DNA of 55,326 bases, taken from Lentisphaerota bacterium (GTDB lineage: Bacteria > Verrucomicrobiota > Kiritimatiellia > JAAZAB01). Below, in pieces: positions 24,804 through 32,474 of this stretch. Positions within the stretch are counted from its first letter, which is position 1; the number at the start of each line of letters is the position of its first letter. Under the pieces are notes generated by a model. It was not told where the DNA came from. It did no database searches and saw nothing but the letters and a program-made list of their open reading frames with translations. Position numbers and translations under genes: made by a program. Location of the stretch: the NCBI GenBank assembly GCA_016188985.1, contig JACPGM010000014.1, forward strand, positions 1 to 55,326, read 5' to 3'.

Positions 24804-25703
24804 TCATTTCGGCTTGTCCGGCGGGGGCGCCTCGGGGGAAGGAAAATCCACGACCTGATCCAAATCGTTATTGGTCGCCAGGTGCAGATCCGGATAACGC
24901 TCCTTGGCGCAGACGGGACACAGGCCGTGGGAAACGCGCATTTTCACATGGCTGGTCAAGTAAGACTCAAACGAATGCCAACGGCCGTGCGAGTTTTTGA
25001 TGCGGTGACAGTGCGAGCAGACCGACAGCAGCCGGTGGAGCTTGCCGTTCATCATAACCGTTTGCTGCAATCTGGCATTGAGCGCTTCACCCCAGGCGGC
25101 CAGAGCGATCTGGGCGGCCAGCAGTTCCAGGTGCTCGATAAGCTCAAAGGCGAACCGGTCGCGGTGGTGGTCGTTCAACTGCAGGAGTCCCAGGGTCTGG
25201 TTGCGGGCTTTAAGCGGCACCAGCGCCACCGATTCGTAGCCGCAGGCATTGCAGTAGTCGCGGGTCCAAACTTGGCGGTCTTGCTCCGTGGAGGTTGCCA
25301 TGAGGTCGGTGGTACTGTTCGTCCAGAAACTGCCTCCGGGGGTAAAGAAAGCACAGGCTGGTTTGGCGCGACCGCGAATAATGATGCCGCACATGCATTC
25401 CAGCTCAAAACCTTTTCCGTCCAGCTCTGGTATCGGGTTGCCCGCGGAATCGCAGCGAAGCAAGGAATACTCTTGCTTAATGAAGGCGTCGGGAAATCCA
25501 TCCCAGAGGTAGCAAGGATAGTCACCATCATGACGCAACCTTATGGCCGCGGCTTCGCAGGCCGCAAAGTTCTTGAGCGCCTTAAGAACCGTCTTAAGCG
25601 CAGAGATAAAGTCCTGGGAATTGCCCAGTTCGGCGCAAACCTGGCGCGTCAGTTGCTGGCATTCGCGCAGTTGTTCTGTTGTCTGGGCGGATGGCGCATT
25701 CAT
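24804..25703 (-). CDS. GAF-domain protein with C-terminal zinc motif (paralog 2)
   Basis: 299 residues, the same layout as the protein at 9282-10160: helix, GAF domain with cysteines (ACEAAAIRLRHDGDYPCYLWDGFPDAF, ECMCGIIIRGRAKPACAFFTPGGSFWTN, DYCNACGYESVALVPL, LGLLQLNDHHRDRFAFELIEHLE), then CSHCHRIKNSHGRWHSFESYL and SHGLCPVC. There is no output domain. The two proteins are clearly homologous but diverged, so duplication is old. The likely role is a soluble sensor acting on a separate partner (inferred). Confidence 0.78.
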   Translation of the reverse strand: MNAPSAQTTEQLRECQQLTRQVCAELGNSQDFISALKTVLKALKNFAACEAAAIRLRHDGDYPCYLWDGFPDAFIKQEYSLLRCDSAGNPIPELDGKGFELECMCGIIIRGRAKPACAFFTPGGSFWTNSTTDLMATSTEQDRQVWTRDYCNACGYESVALVPLKARNQTLGLLQLNDHHRDRFAFELIEHLELLAAQIALAAWGEALNARLQQTVMMNGKLHRLLSVCSHCHRIKNSHGRWHSFESYLTSHVKMRVSHGLCPVCAKERYPDLHLATNNDLDQVVDFPSPEAPPPDKPK

Positions 25704-26009
25704 GGTTGCCTACTGTTTTTTTTACCGCCGGTAATTCCCTGACTGCAATGATAGCATAGGCAATTTCCATAACTGGGCCTGCCCGCCGAAGTCACGACCT
25801 CCTTGAGAGTCGGGACGAAGACGGGCCCGCCTCGTCGTAGTCCGGCCTCGCCGGACGAAGACGGGTGGTGGGGGGTGGATTGCGGCGCGGCTTTCCCATC
25901 CGCTTGCCCTTCGGGGCTCCGATATAATCAGAGCCATTTCTCGCGGCTCCCTGCGCCGCTCGCAAACGAACCACCGAAGACGTTAGTCAACAGATTTCCC
26001 CGATTTTAT
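25704..26009. other. Intergenic, palindromic segments and tRNA-Tyr 3' fragment
   Basis: 25800-25863 contains inverted GC-rich motifs (GTAGTCCGGCCTCGCCGGAC) related to 1850-1890. From 25864 a split tRNA-Tyr 3' half begins (own entry). No coding gene is seen. Confidence 0.5.
25864..25997 (-). pseudogene. tRNA-Tyr 3'-half copy with 85-bp insert
   Basis: 25864-25881 equals 26462-26479 of the intact tRNA-Tyr (18/18), and 25967-25997 equals 26480-26510 (31/31). The two parts would be contiguous but for 85 bp (25882-25966, GCGGCGCGG...CTGCGCCGC near its ends) inserted in the T-loop. The copy stops exactly at the anticodon loop (CAGATTT), after which element-like sequence begins. Confidence 0.85.
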
Positions 26010-26164
26010 GTAATGGGTCAGTTATGGGGTGGTCGCGTGATGGTAGGGACGGCTCGCCGAGCCGTCCGCGGCGCGTTCGGGCCTACTCCGCCATAGTAAG
26101 CCTACTAGCTACGAAGGCTGGACGAACGCGCCCTACCTATTGCCCCCACAAGACTAGGCCTTAC
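26010..26164. mobile_element. MITE copy 2 with 8-bp target duplication
   Basis: 155 bp from GTAATGGGTCAGTTATGG to GACTAGGCCTTAC, flanked by GATTTTAT at 26002-26009 and 26165-26172. The interior carries the GACGGCTCGCCGAGCCGTC palindrome and the GCGTTCGGGCCTACTCCGCC core. Non-coding. Its terminal TAA provides the stop codon of the GIY-YIG gene. Confidence 0.85.
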
Positions 26165-26439
26165 GATTTTATATGGCATTTCAGCCAGGCCCGGCCCATC
26201 CCAGATTTTAAATACCTTTCACGTCTTAACGCATCGGAATAGGTTTTACAGTATTCCAGATAAACAAGAAAAAGCGGCCGTCTATTTTTCGTTCGGGCTA
26301 CTCGTCCTGCTAAATGGTCTTTAAGGCGTTCTTTAAGATTCCGGGCCGCGCCTTTGTAAAGGTAAGCGCGCATTTCGTTGGCCAAGACGTAAGCGGCGGG
26401 CGTTTCATTGGCGGCAACGATGGCGCAGGTTATTTGCAT
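26161..26439 (-). CDS. GIY-YIG superfamily protein (UPF0213-like)
   Basis: About 92 residues from ATG 26437-26439. The GIY-YIG core is recognisable though degenerate: AAYVLANEMRAYLYKGAARNLKERLKDHLAG (YIG replaced by YKG), then KNRRPLFLVYLEYCKTYSDALRRERYLKSGMGRAWL with the catalytic glutamate (LEY). The start lies 22 bases downstream of the tRNA-Tyr 3' end on the same strand. The last residues and stop come from an inserted MITE, so the native C-terminus may be altered. Its role (repair nuclease or mobile endonuclease) is open. Confidence 0.75.
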   Translation of the reverse strand: MQITCAIVAANETPAAYVLANEMRAYLYKGAARNLKERLKDHLAGRVARTKNRRPLFLVYLEYCKTYSDALRRERYLKSGMGRAWLKCHIKS

Positions 26440-26460
26440 ACAGACTATGTTGTAGCATTT

Positions 26461-26546
26461 TGGTGGTGGGGGGTGGATTCGAACCACCGAAGACGTTAGT
26501 CAACAGATTTACAGTCTGCCCCGGTTGGCCACTTCGGTACCCCACC
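26461..26546 (-). tRNA. tRNA-Tyr (GTA), intact
   Basis: 86 nt with encoded CCA. Acceptor stem GGTGGGG / CCCCACC, anticodon loop CTGTAAAT with GTA, long class II variable arm and T-arm GGTGG-TTCGAAT-CCACC. Flanked on both sides by partial copies of itself. Confidence 0.95.
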
Positions 26547-26585
26547 ATATAGAAATCAAGTGCAGATCCATGCTAATATTGCCAG

Positions 26586-26658
26586 CAGATTTCCCGCCTC
26601 GGGCGGGTCCGCCTCTGGCGGAACAGTCTGCCCCGGTTGGCCACTTCGGTACCCCACC
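26586..26658 (-). pseudogene. tRNA-Tyr 5'-half copy with 30-bp hairpin insert in the anticodon loop
   Basis: 26623-26658 equals 26511-26546 of the intact gene (36/36: the 5' half to ACTGT), and 26586-26592 equals 26504-26510 (CAGATTT). Between them sit exactly 30 bp (26593-26622), a copy of the double-hairpin repeat. Beyond CAGATTT the sequence is unrelated to the tRNA. Confidence 0.85.
26593..26622. repeat. 30-bp double-hairpin repeat, copy inside tRNA-Tyr fragment
   Basis: CCCGCC-TCG-GGCGGG then TCCGCC-TCT-GGCGGA. Same unit as 722-751 with changed loops and a compensated stem pair. The insertion is clean, with no lost or duplicated tRNA bases at the junction. Confidence 0.8.
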
Positions 26659-26741
26659 CCATCAAGCAAAGCTTTAAGCTAAGCAATGCCGCCATTCTGC
26701 GCTCTGGCTTATAACAAGACAAGCTTAAACCAAAGACCCGG

Positions 26742-26926
26742 GCAATTGGTTATGAGGTGGTCGCGTGAAGGTTACGCCGGCAGACGGATCCGCCAGGGTG
26801 GAAGGGACGGCTCGCCGAGCCGTCCGCCTTCGCGACGCGGCAAAGCACCTCTACGGCGCGACGACGATCCGCGGCGCGTTCGGCGAACGCGCCCTACCTG
26901 TTGCCACCTCAAGACTAAGGCCTTAC
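26742..26926. mobile_element. MITE copy 3 with 8-bp target duplication
   Basis: Flanked by AGACCCGG at 26734-26741 and 26927-26934. It has the family ends (GGTTATGAGGTGGTCGCGTG ... CAAGACTAAGGCCTTAC) and the GACGGCTCGCCGAGCCGTC palindrome. It is longer than the other copies because it contains what looks like a degenerate double-hairpin repeat (about 26773-26802) and an extra segment after the palindrome. The rest of 26659-27025 contains no gene. Confidence 0.8.
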
Positions 26927-27025
26927 AGACCCGGAAGATCGGGGTCGGCGTTGTTTGCCTCCCGAAGCGTAGAATCTGGTGCAGGATGCTGCCAGCGGAA
27001 ATAACTGCGCCCGTAACCTTAATGT

Positions 27026-27817
27026 TTAGATTCCTACATCCCCACTTTTCGCGGCGCGCAGGACTTTGTCGAAATCAGTGTCGGGCTCGAAGGATTTGCC
27101 GCTCAATGCGGGGCAAGCCACGCGGATAAGCTCTGCCGCCGCCCGGGCGCAGTCCTCCGCCGGCCGGTCCCGGCCCTGGTCAAAGGCCTCCTTGCTGCTC
27201 GGCAGCCACTTCCGCCCTTCCGGCGTCAGAACCTGGATCTCCGTCATCTCGGTCCGCACAAAGCCCGGCCCCATGACGAACGCCAACACCGATGAACCTT
27301 CGCGCTTCAGTTCTTTAGCCAGCAGTTCGGTAAAGCGGACAATACCGACTTTTGAACAGCTATAGCCGGTGCCGCCCGGTATCTGGTTGCCGCCCGTCAT
27401 ATTAATGATAATTCCGCTGTCGCGTTCAAGCATGTGCGGCAGGACCGCACGGCAACATAGCATCGTGCCGCGAAGGTTCACGGTTACATCATGCCACCAC
27501 GACTCAGGATCAACCTCCCATACGGCCCCAATCGCGCCGAAACTTCCGGCGTTATTGAAGAGCACATCAATCCGGCCGAACGCAGCGAGCGCCTGTGCAA
27601 CCATGCGCTCGACTTGGTTGATGTCCGTTACATCAACCTTCACCGGCAGCGCCACGCCGCCATTCATTTTGATGGCCGCCGCTGTCTCCTCGATGCGGTC
27701 AATTCTTCGCGCTGCGCAGATCACGCGCGCGCCCCGGGCGGCGAACTCCAGGGCCAGTGCTCGGCCCACTCCGCTGCCCGCTCCCGTGACGATCACAACT
27801 TTATCCTTGAGGTCCAT
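27026..27817 (-). CDS. SDR-family oxidoreductase
   Basis: A classical short-chain dehydrogenase/reductase of about 263 residues. The cofactor motif TGAGSGVGRALA, the NNAGSFG strand, catalytic YSCSK (Tyr and Lys) and the expected Asp/Arg region CAARRIDR (suggesting NADP preference) are all present. The start is ATG 27815-27817 or GTG 27818-27820, after AAAGG. It begins just beyond attC-like site D, so it might be a cassette gene, but no attC is found at its 3' end. The substrate is unknown. Confidence 0.88.
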   Translation of the reverse strand: MDLKDKVVIVTGAGSGVGRALALEFAARGARVICAARRIDRIEETAAAIKMNGGVALPVKVDVTDINQVERMVAQALAAFGRIDVLFNNAGSFGAIGAVWEVDPESWWHDVTVNLRGTMLCCRAVLPHMLERDSGIIINMTGGNQIPGGTGYSCSKVGIVRFTELLAKELKREGSSVLAFVMGPGFVRTEMTEIQVLTPEGRKWLPSSKEAFDQGRDRPAEDCARAAAELIRVACPALSGKSFEPDTDFDKVLRAAKSGDVGI

Positions 27818-27833
27818 CACTTGCCTTTCTGCT

Positions 27834-27892
27834 GCCGAACGTTACCGCTCAGCCGCGCCGTGTAGCGCATCGGCTACAGCGAGTTGTTATGC
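27834..27892 (-). other. attC-like recombination site D
   Basis: Minus strand: GCATAAC, AACTCGCTGTAGCCG, centre, CGGCTGAGCG, GTAAC, GTTCGGC (59 bp). CGCT-TAGCCG pairs with CGGCT-GCG, leaving the unpaired bases typical of attC. The TAA stop of the 188-residue gene lies inside the GCATAAC box. Confidence 0.75.
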
Positions 27893-28453
27893 CGGCGTCC
27901 ATCTTCGGTACCTAGGAGTTGATTTCTTCAGTGCTTGATAGACGTATTTTTCTACAGACCAGATTACTACTTTTGCGCAGAGCAAAGAATTGGCTGCGTA
28001 GGCTCGACTAGTGTCCCCAGTGGTGAAATGAGCAACTCCCTTATCTGCCGATACAAGCGTCGCGATAATGGCTCGTTTTATATTCTCGGGATCTCCAAAT
28101 GGAGCGCTGAGAAGCTGGGGAATAGTAACGAGCGACAGCCCGAAGTGTTCTATTCCGAAGTCGTCAGGGTACCGCCTCTTTATTATGGCTACTAACTTTG
28201 TACCGGTCTTGACGTGCTGAATTCCAAGAAACTCAAGAAGAACACGGCAATAGAGAATTCCAACCTCGAAAAGAGGGTTAGTGATCAGGTAGAAGGAACT
28301 GCATGACACGACGTCTCGGCCGTCGAACTGGATGATCACCGACTGAGGTCGGTATCCACCGAGAAGATTCTCTGACGCCCAGACCAGTCCGTTGAGATGT
28401 GTCAAGCGATACGGAATATGCTCCTGTAGCATTTCTTTAACGGATGGTTTCAT
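27887..28453 (-). CDS. Hypothetical protein, integron cassette gene
   Basis: 188 residues, no signal peptide or membrane span. Segments such as VIIQFDGRDVVSCSSFYLITN, GILYCRVLLEFLGIQ and VAHFTTGDTSRAYAANSLLCAKVVIWSVEKYVYQ suggest a compact alpha/beta protein; I recognise no family. It starts 9 bases after attC-like site E, and its stop is embedded in site D, the textbook geometry of a single-gene cassette. Base composition is less GC-rich than the neighbours, suggesting transfer. Confidence 0.72.
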   Translation of the reverse strand: MKPSVKEMLQEHIPYRLTHLNGLVWASENLLGGYRPQSVIIQFDGRDVVSCSSFYLITNPLFEVGILYCRVLLEFLGIQHVKTGTKLVAIIKRRYPDDFGIEHFGLSLVTIPQLLSAPFGDPENIKRAIIATLVSADKGVAHFTTGDTSRAYAANSLLCAKVVIWSVEKYVYQALKKSTPRYRRWTPA

Positions 28454-28462
28454 ACTCTGGCG

Positions 28463-28522
28463 GTATAACGCTCGGTATCAGCGGCGGCACAGAGTACCGT
28501 TCGCTGCAATCGGTTGTTAGGC
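28463..28522 (-). other. attC-like recombination site E
   Basis: Minus strand: GCCTAAC (exact RYYYAAC), AACCGATTGCAGCG, centre, CCGCTGATACC, GAGC, GTTATAC (60 bp). Inner GCAGCG/CGCTG pairing. It lies 22 bases after the stop of the restriction endonuclease gene and 9 bases before the next cassette gene. Confidence 0.75.
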
Positions 28523-28544
28523 AGACAAGTGGATCTATTGCGAA

Positions 28545-29498
28545 TCATAATGAGCACAGCCATTGCGTAATAGAAGCAATATGATCTTCATCGGTGAGGT
28601 TCGCGGCATTTTCCAACTTGTTGCGTTTGAGCATTTCCCATATCTCCCCGGCCATTTTGGCCTCAATAGCCGCTCCGATAAAAAATGTGTGCGGTTTGAG
28701 TTTCCGCTTTGCAAAAGCTTCACGAATCCGAGCAAGCGCAGTGCGAGCCGTCTTCCAATGTTCATCGGCGCCAGCCGGGTCAATACCCCCCTTGAGTTCA
28801 CCGAGCGCAATATAAGCGGAAGGTGTATTGATCATTTCGCGCGTCAGTTTTTTTGCGGCACACTTAAACAGCGATAAGTCCACGTTGTTTCGGAAAAATG
28901 GCACAGTTACATTGTAGAAGAGCGTTCTTGGTCCTTTGCCGGTATCCCAGAAGAGGCCACGCAACGACAGCTCGACATCGGCATCATCCGCCGGCAGTTC
29001 GGACCAAGTCTTGGTTTCGCCGTGTAGCCACTGGCATCGGTGTCCAGCGAGTTTCAAGTAGGCGATAATGGCCCGAGTGAGTTTCTTCTGAGCCATGAAG
29101 CCCCCGATGTTTCGCATTGAGCCACCGAGCGTATCGCCACGTGTGAGCAGAAATCGAAAGACAAGCTCTTCGACGAAGTTTATACCTGCCGGCTCGAGAA
29201 AATTCTTGATAAGTCCATTCACGGCTTCGTGCTTATCAGCGTCTTGCAGGTGATTGCCCGCTTTATCTGACACTCCAGCCGCCGTCAGCAATGCCCGTTG
29301 AATATCGGAAATCTGCAGCAAGCCGGCAGGTGATTTAGCTTTGCTCGCCGCGGCTTTCAATGCTCTTGCTTGAGCGACAAACGGCGTAGCGCGCCGATTC
29401 TTTTCCAGCGCAAGCGCAACAAATCCTGCTCGCACCGCCTCATAGGTTGTCTCAAGGCTCTTACTGGATTTGAGGTGCTGGCAATACGGCTTCGCCAT
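28545..29498 (-). CDS. Type II restriction endonuclease, AvaI/BsoBI family
   Basis: 317 residues, closely resembling BsoBI along its length: [86 protein letters not shown]. The catalytic block [17 protein letters not shown] keeps the E-x-K pair, the upstream aspartate (NVDLSLF) and the histidine. From the family I predict recognition of CYCGRG. SD AAGGGGA precedes the start. The gene lies 3 bases after the methyltransferase stop, forming a complete R-M system. Confidence 0.9.
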   Translation of the reverse strand: MAKPYCQHLKSSKSLETTYEAVRAGFVALALEKNRRATPFVAQARALKAAASKAKSPAGLLQISDIQRALLTAAGVSDKAGNHLQDADKHEAVNGLIKNFLEPAGINFVEELVFRFLLTRGDTLGGSMRNIGGFMAQKKLTRAIIAYLKLAGHRCQWLHGETKTWSELPADDADVELSLRGLFWDTGKGPRTLFYNVTVPFFRNNVDLSLFKCAAKKLTREMINTPSAYIALGELKGGIDPAGADEHWKTARTALARIREAFAKRKLKPHTFFIGAAIEAKMAGEIWEMLKRNKLENAANLTDEDHIASITQWLCSL

Positions 29499-29501
29499 TT
29501 G

Positions 29502-30965
29502 CTATCCCCTTCGCCAGATATACACACATTTACGTAGAGCTTCGCGGCCATGAGCGCCCATTTGTTGACTGCTGTTTCCTTTTCCGTTCGGCAGCACAAG
29601 AATCTGCATGGCCTCGAAACCCAATTTCTCCGCAATTTCCGAAAGAATAATGTCTGCGGAGACACTTGCCCCGGCGTATCGCACATTGTCATTGACCATT
29701 ATCAGAAGAGCATCTCGCTTCAACACCCGCAAGGACTCAAAAATAACGCAAGCCATCTCATGGAAATATCCGCGCACCATGCGAGGGATTCCATTATTAT
29801 TAAGCAAGTCGAGTTCTTTCTGCGAATCCAAGTAGGCAAGAATGCTTTGTAGAAGCGGGTGTTCCTCGGCGGCAATAATGGCTGGTTTCCATTCTGGATT
29901 CATTGAGAGAAGGTCTTTAGCGCGGTTTTCCACTGTGCAACTCAACATTTCCTGTCTCAGTCTGAGCAATTCATCCTCGTCAACACCAAGCAGAGCTAAT
30001 TCCAGGGCATAGGTGCGGGTGTAATCGTAACGATTGCAATATGGCGGAGAGGTCATCAGGAAGTCGTAAGACGCACCTTTGAGTGTTGGCAGAATCGTAA
30101 GGCATGAACCGCCGTGGAGCCTGACATCGGCTTTCGAGCGAGTCATTGGAAACAAATCTTCGGGAAGGTCAACTAAACGAATATCCGAAACAATTTCGCG
30201 TAGCTTTGCGGTAATCGCTTCGCCAAAGCCGAGAATCTCGCCTTTGTTAAACAGCTTCTTCCCCTGGCGTCGCCCGGAGCGATAGTCCCAGCGGAGATAT
30301 TGCCCATCCTTCCGCGTGTAACTGATGCTTTCAAGGATGCACAGCAAGGCGAACAACAGAATGGACTTCACCCGTTCTTCCTCTTGCTCTGATGCAGCGA
30401 GAAATCGTCCCATGGCCTCTAGCGTCTCTGCCGGATACGCGCCCCGTGTAATCCGCAGTTCCTTGATCGGCATAGTAGCCTTGCTCTGTTGCCATGGGCG
30501 CTTATCCCGCCAAACGGCCAATCGCTCAACATCCGTGTCGGTCAATTCCCAATCAATGAGTTGCTTCGTTGCGATGATAGTTTTTCCTATCGGCAGCAGT
30601 TCAATGCCCTCGGCCTTCATCCCTAATCCACCTGCTGCAAATAAAGCTGTCCCGCTTCCTGCGAATGGATCAAGCATAATACCTTTGGCAATTCCATACT
30701 TGTTCAACAGGTGCTCAACGAGGCCAGCGGAAAAAGCCTCTTTGTATTTAAACCAACGATAAATGGCTCTGCTTTTATTGGCTTGAAAGCTGACCAATGC
30801 ACGGGAAAGCGAGTTGTCAACCAGTAGTCTGTCTGCCCACCGCACCTCAGCCTCAAAGTTCAGCCTTTCAACGCGATCGAGCGCTTTCGTTGCCACCTGT
30901 TGGGCATTCCCATCCAGATTCAGCACTTTGATTTGAGTAATTGGAGATGTTGTGAAGTGTGTCAT
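29502..30965 (-). CDS. DNA methyltransferase of the AvaI/BsoBI-type R-M system
   Basis: 487 residues. The SAM motif DPFAGSG (99-105) and the catalytic TSPPYCNRYDY (about residue 305) identify an exocyclic-amino DNA methylase; SPPY is typical of N4-cytosine enzymes. It should protect the same sites its neighbour cuts. There is no controller gene between the two. The stretch upstream (30966-31247) is AT-rich and contains a weak attC-like structure, so the pair could be a large cassette. Confident on family; the specificity is inferred from the partner. Confidence 0.88.
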   Translation of the reverse strand: MTHFTTSPITQIKVLNLDGNAQQVATKALDRVERLNFEAEVRWADRLLVDNSLSRALVSFQANKSRAIYRWFKYKEAFSAGLVEHLLNKYGIAKGIMLDPFAGSGTALFAAGGLGMKAEGIELLPIGKTIIATKQLIDWELTDTDVERLAVWRDKRPWQQSKATMPIKELRITRGAYPAETLEAMGRFLAASEQEEERVKSILLFALLCILESISYTRKDGQYLRWDYRSGRRQGKKLFNKGEILGFGEAITAKLREIVSDIRLVDLPEDLFPMTRSKADVRLHGGSCLTILPTLKGASYDFLMTSPPYCNRYDYTRTYALELALLGVDEDELLRLRQEMLSCTVENRAKDLLSMNPEWKPAIIAAEEHPLLQSILAYLDSQKELDLLNNNGIPRMVRGYFHEMACVIFESLRVLKRDALLIMVNDNVRYAGASVSADIILSEIAEKLGFEAMQILVLPNGKGNSSQQMGAHGREALRKCVYIWRRG

Positions 30966-31247
30966 CTATGATTCCCGTCAGGCACATGGTTCAACTAAGC
31001 GGCGCAACTTATGGTCACTTGCCATCCGTTCTTCAAGCCGTTTCAATGCCCATAATTGCAATTACACCCCATGGGGACATTTCTCTTATAACTCTTAACG
31101 CGATCGTTTGTCAATTATTTTTTATATTTTTAGCGGTTTGCTTTCCCTTCCTTATTTTCCAACAAATCGCCTAAAAAACCGCGGCCTTAGCCGGTTCCCG
31201 CCATTGCGCTCGACAGCATGATTTAACCTGATAGCATAGGCGCCGCT
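30966..31247. other. AT-rich intergenic region with weak attC-like structure
   Basis: 30989-31046 reads, on the minus strand, TTGAAAC...GGC...GCCGCTTAGTTGAAC, ending in GTTGAAC (fits GTTRRRY) but with a poor left box. 31080-31165 is markedly AT-rich. No gene is seen. Divergent promoters for the methyltransferase and proB must lie here. Confidence 0.35.
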
Positions 31248-32435
31248 ATGAACACGCTAAGCGCCCACTCAACCGCACCCCGGCAGGCCCACGCCAAGGC
31301 GTCGCAAGCCTTGAGGCAAGCCAAGCGCCTGGTGGTCAAAGTAGGCAGTTCCGTCCTGGTGCAACGCTCAGGCCGGCCTCAGACGCGCCGTATGCGCGCG
31401 CTGGTGCGGGAACTGGCCGTGCTGCGCCATTCCGGCCGCGAAGTAGTCCTGGTCACTTCCGGCGCCATCGGCGCCGGCATGGAAGCGCTCGCCATGAAAC
31501 GGCGCCCGACCAATTTACCCGAATTACAGATGGCAGCCGCCGTCGGCCAAAGCCGTTTGATGACCCGCTACGACAAACTTTTCCGTTCCGAGCGGTGCCG
31601 CATTGGCCAGGTCCTGCTGACGCACGACGACCTCAAGCAACGCGCCCGGCACCTGAACGCGCGCAATACCATGCTGGCCATGCTGAGCGCCGGCGTGATT
31701 CCCATAGTGAACGAAAACGACGTGGTTGCCGTGGATGAAATCAAGTTTGGCGATAACGACCTGCTGGCCGCGCTGGTCGTGCACCTGATTGACGCCGAGG
31801 CGCTCATTCTCCTGACCACCAGCGACGGCCTGCGAGCGCCGGCCAGGCGCGGACGCTCGCAACGGATAAAGTTTCTGGAAACTATTACGAGCGCGGTGCT
31901 TAGCCTGGCTGACGGCAAAGGCAGTGAGCTTTCCACCGGGGGCATGGCCAGCAAACTGGAAGCCGCCCGCATGGCTTCCAAAAACGGCGCCACGGTGGTC
32001 ATCGCCGACGGCCGCCAGCGCGGAATCATCGGGAAAATTCTCGCGGGGGCCGACACCGGCACGCTGATTTGCTCCGCCCTCGCGCCACAGGCCGCCGCGC
32101 TGCCCGGCCGCAAACGCTGGATTGCCTTTTTCCACAAGCCCCAAGGCGCGCTCATCGTTGACGAGGGCGCCCGGCGCGCTATCGAACACAATGGCAAGAG
32201 CCTGCTGCCGATCGGCATCAAACAGGTCGAGGGCGAGTTCGAGGCCGGCGCGGCCGTGGACATCAAAGCCTTAGACCAGACGCTCATCGCCCGCGGGCTG
32301 GTCGCCTATTCCAGCCGCGATATCCGGTTGATTCAGGGTCGGCCGACGCAGGCGCTCAGCAGCATTTTGGGAAAGGCCAATTATGAAGAAGTTATCCACC
32401 GCGATAACCTGGCGCTGTTAGATACCAAAGGTTGA
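31248..32435 (+). CDS. proB: Glutamate 5-kinase
   Basis: First step of proline synthesis from glutamate. 395 residues: the amino-acid kinase domain (KRLVVKVGSSVLVQ, VTSGAIGAGMEAL, VNENDVVAVDEIKFGDNDLLAALV, LLTTSDGL, GTGGMASK-type STGGMASKLEAARMA) and a C-terminal PUA domain (about 290-385: GALIVDEGARRAIEHNGKSLLPIG). Slightly longer than the usual 367. Followed 39 bp later by proA on the same strand. Confidence 0.95.
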   Translation: MNTLSAHSTAPRQAHAKASQALRQAKRLVVKVGSSVLVQRSGRPQTRRMRALVRELAVLRHSGREVVLVTSGAIGAGMEALAMKRRPTNLPELQMAAAVGQSRLMTRYDKLFRSERCRIGQVLLTHDDLKQRARHLNARNTMLAMLSAGVIPIVNENDVVAVDEIKFGDNDLLAALVVHLIDAEALILLTTSDGLRAPARRGRSQRIKFLETITSAVLSLADGKGSELSTGGMASKLEAARMASKNGATVVIADGRQRGIIGKILAGADTGTLICSALAPQAAALPGRKRWIAFFHKPQGALIVDEGARRAIEHNGKSLLPIGIKQVEGEFEAGAAVDIKALDQTLIARGLVAYSSRDIRLIQGRPTQALSSILGKANYEEVIHRDNLALLDTKG

Positions 32436-32474
32436 ATGACAAGGGCGGATTGCCCAAGTTAGAAGGAACATTCG

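Noticed and set aside
26659-27025. Coding potential in the region after the tRNA-Tyr fragment
   Set aside because: Open frames here are translations of MITE copy 3 and its palindromes.
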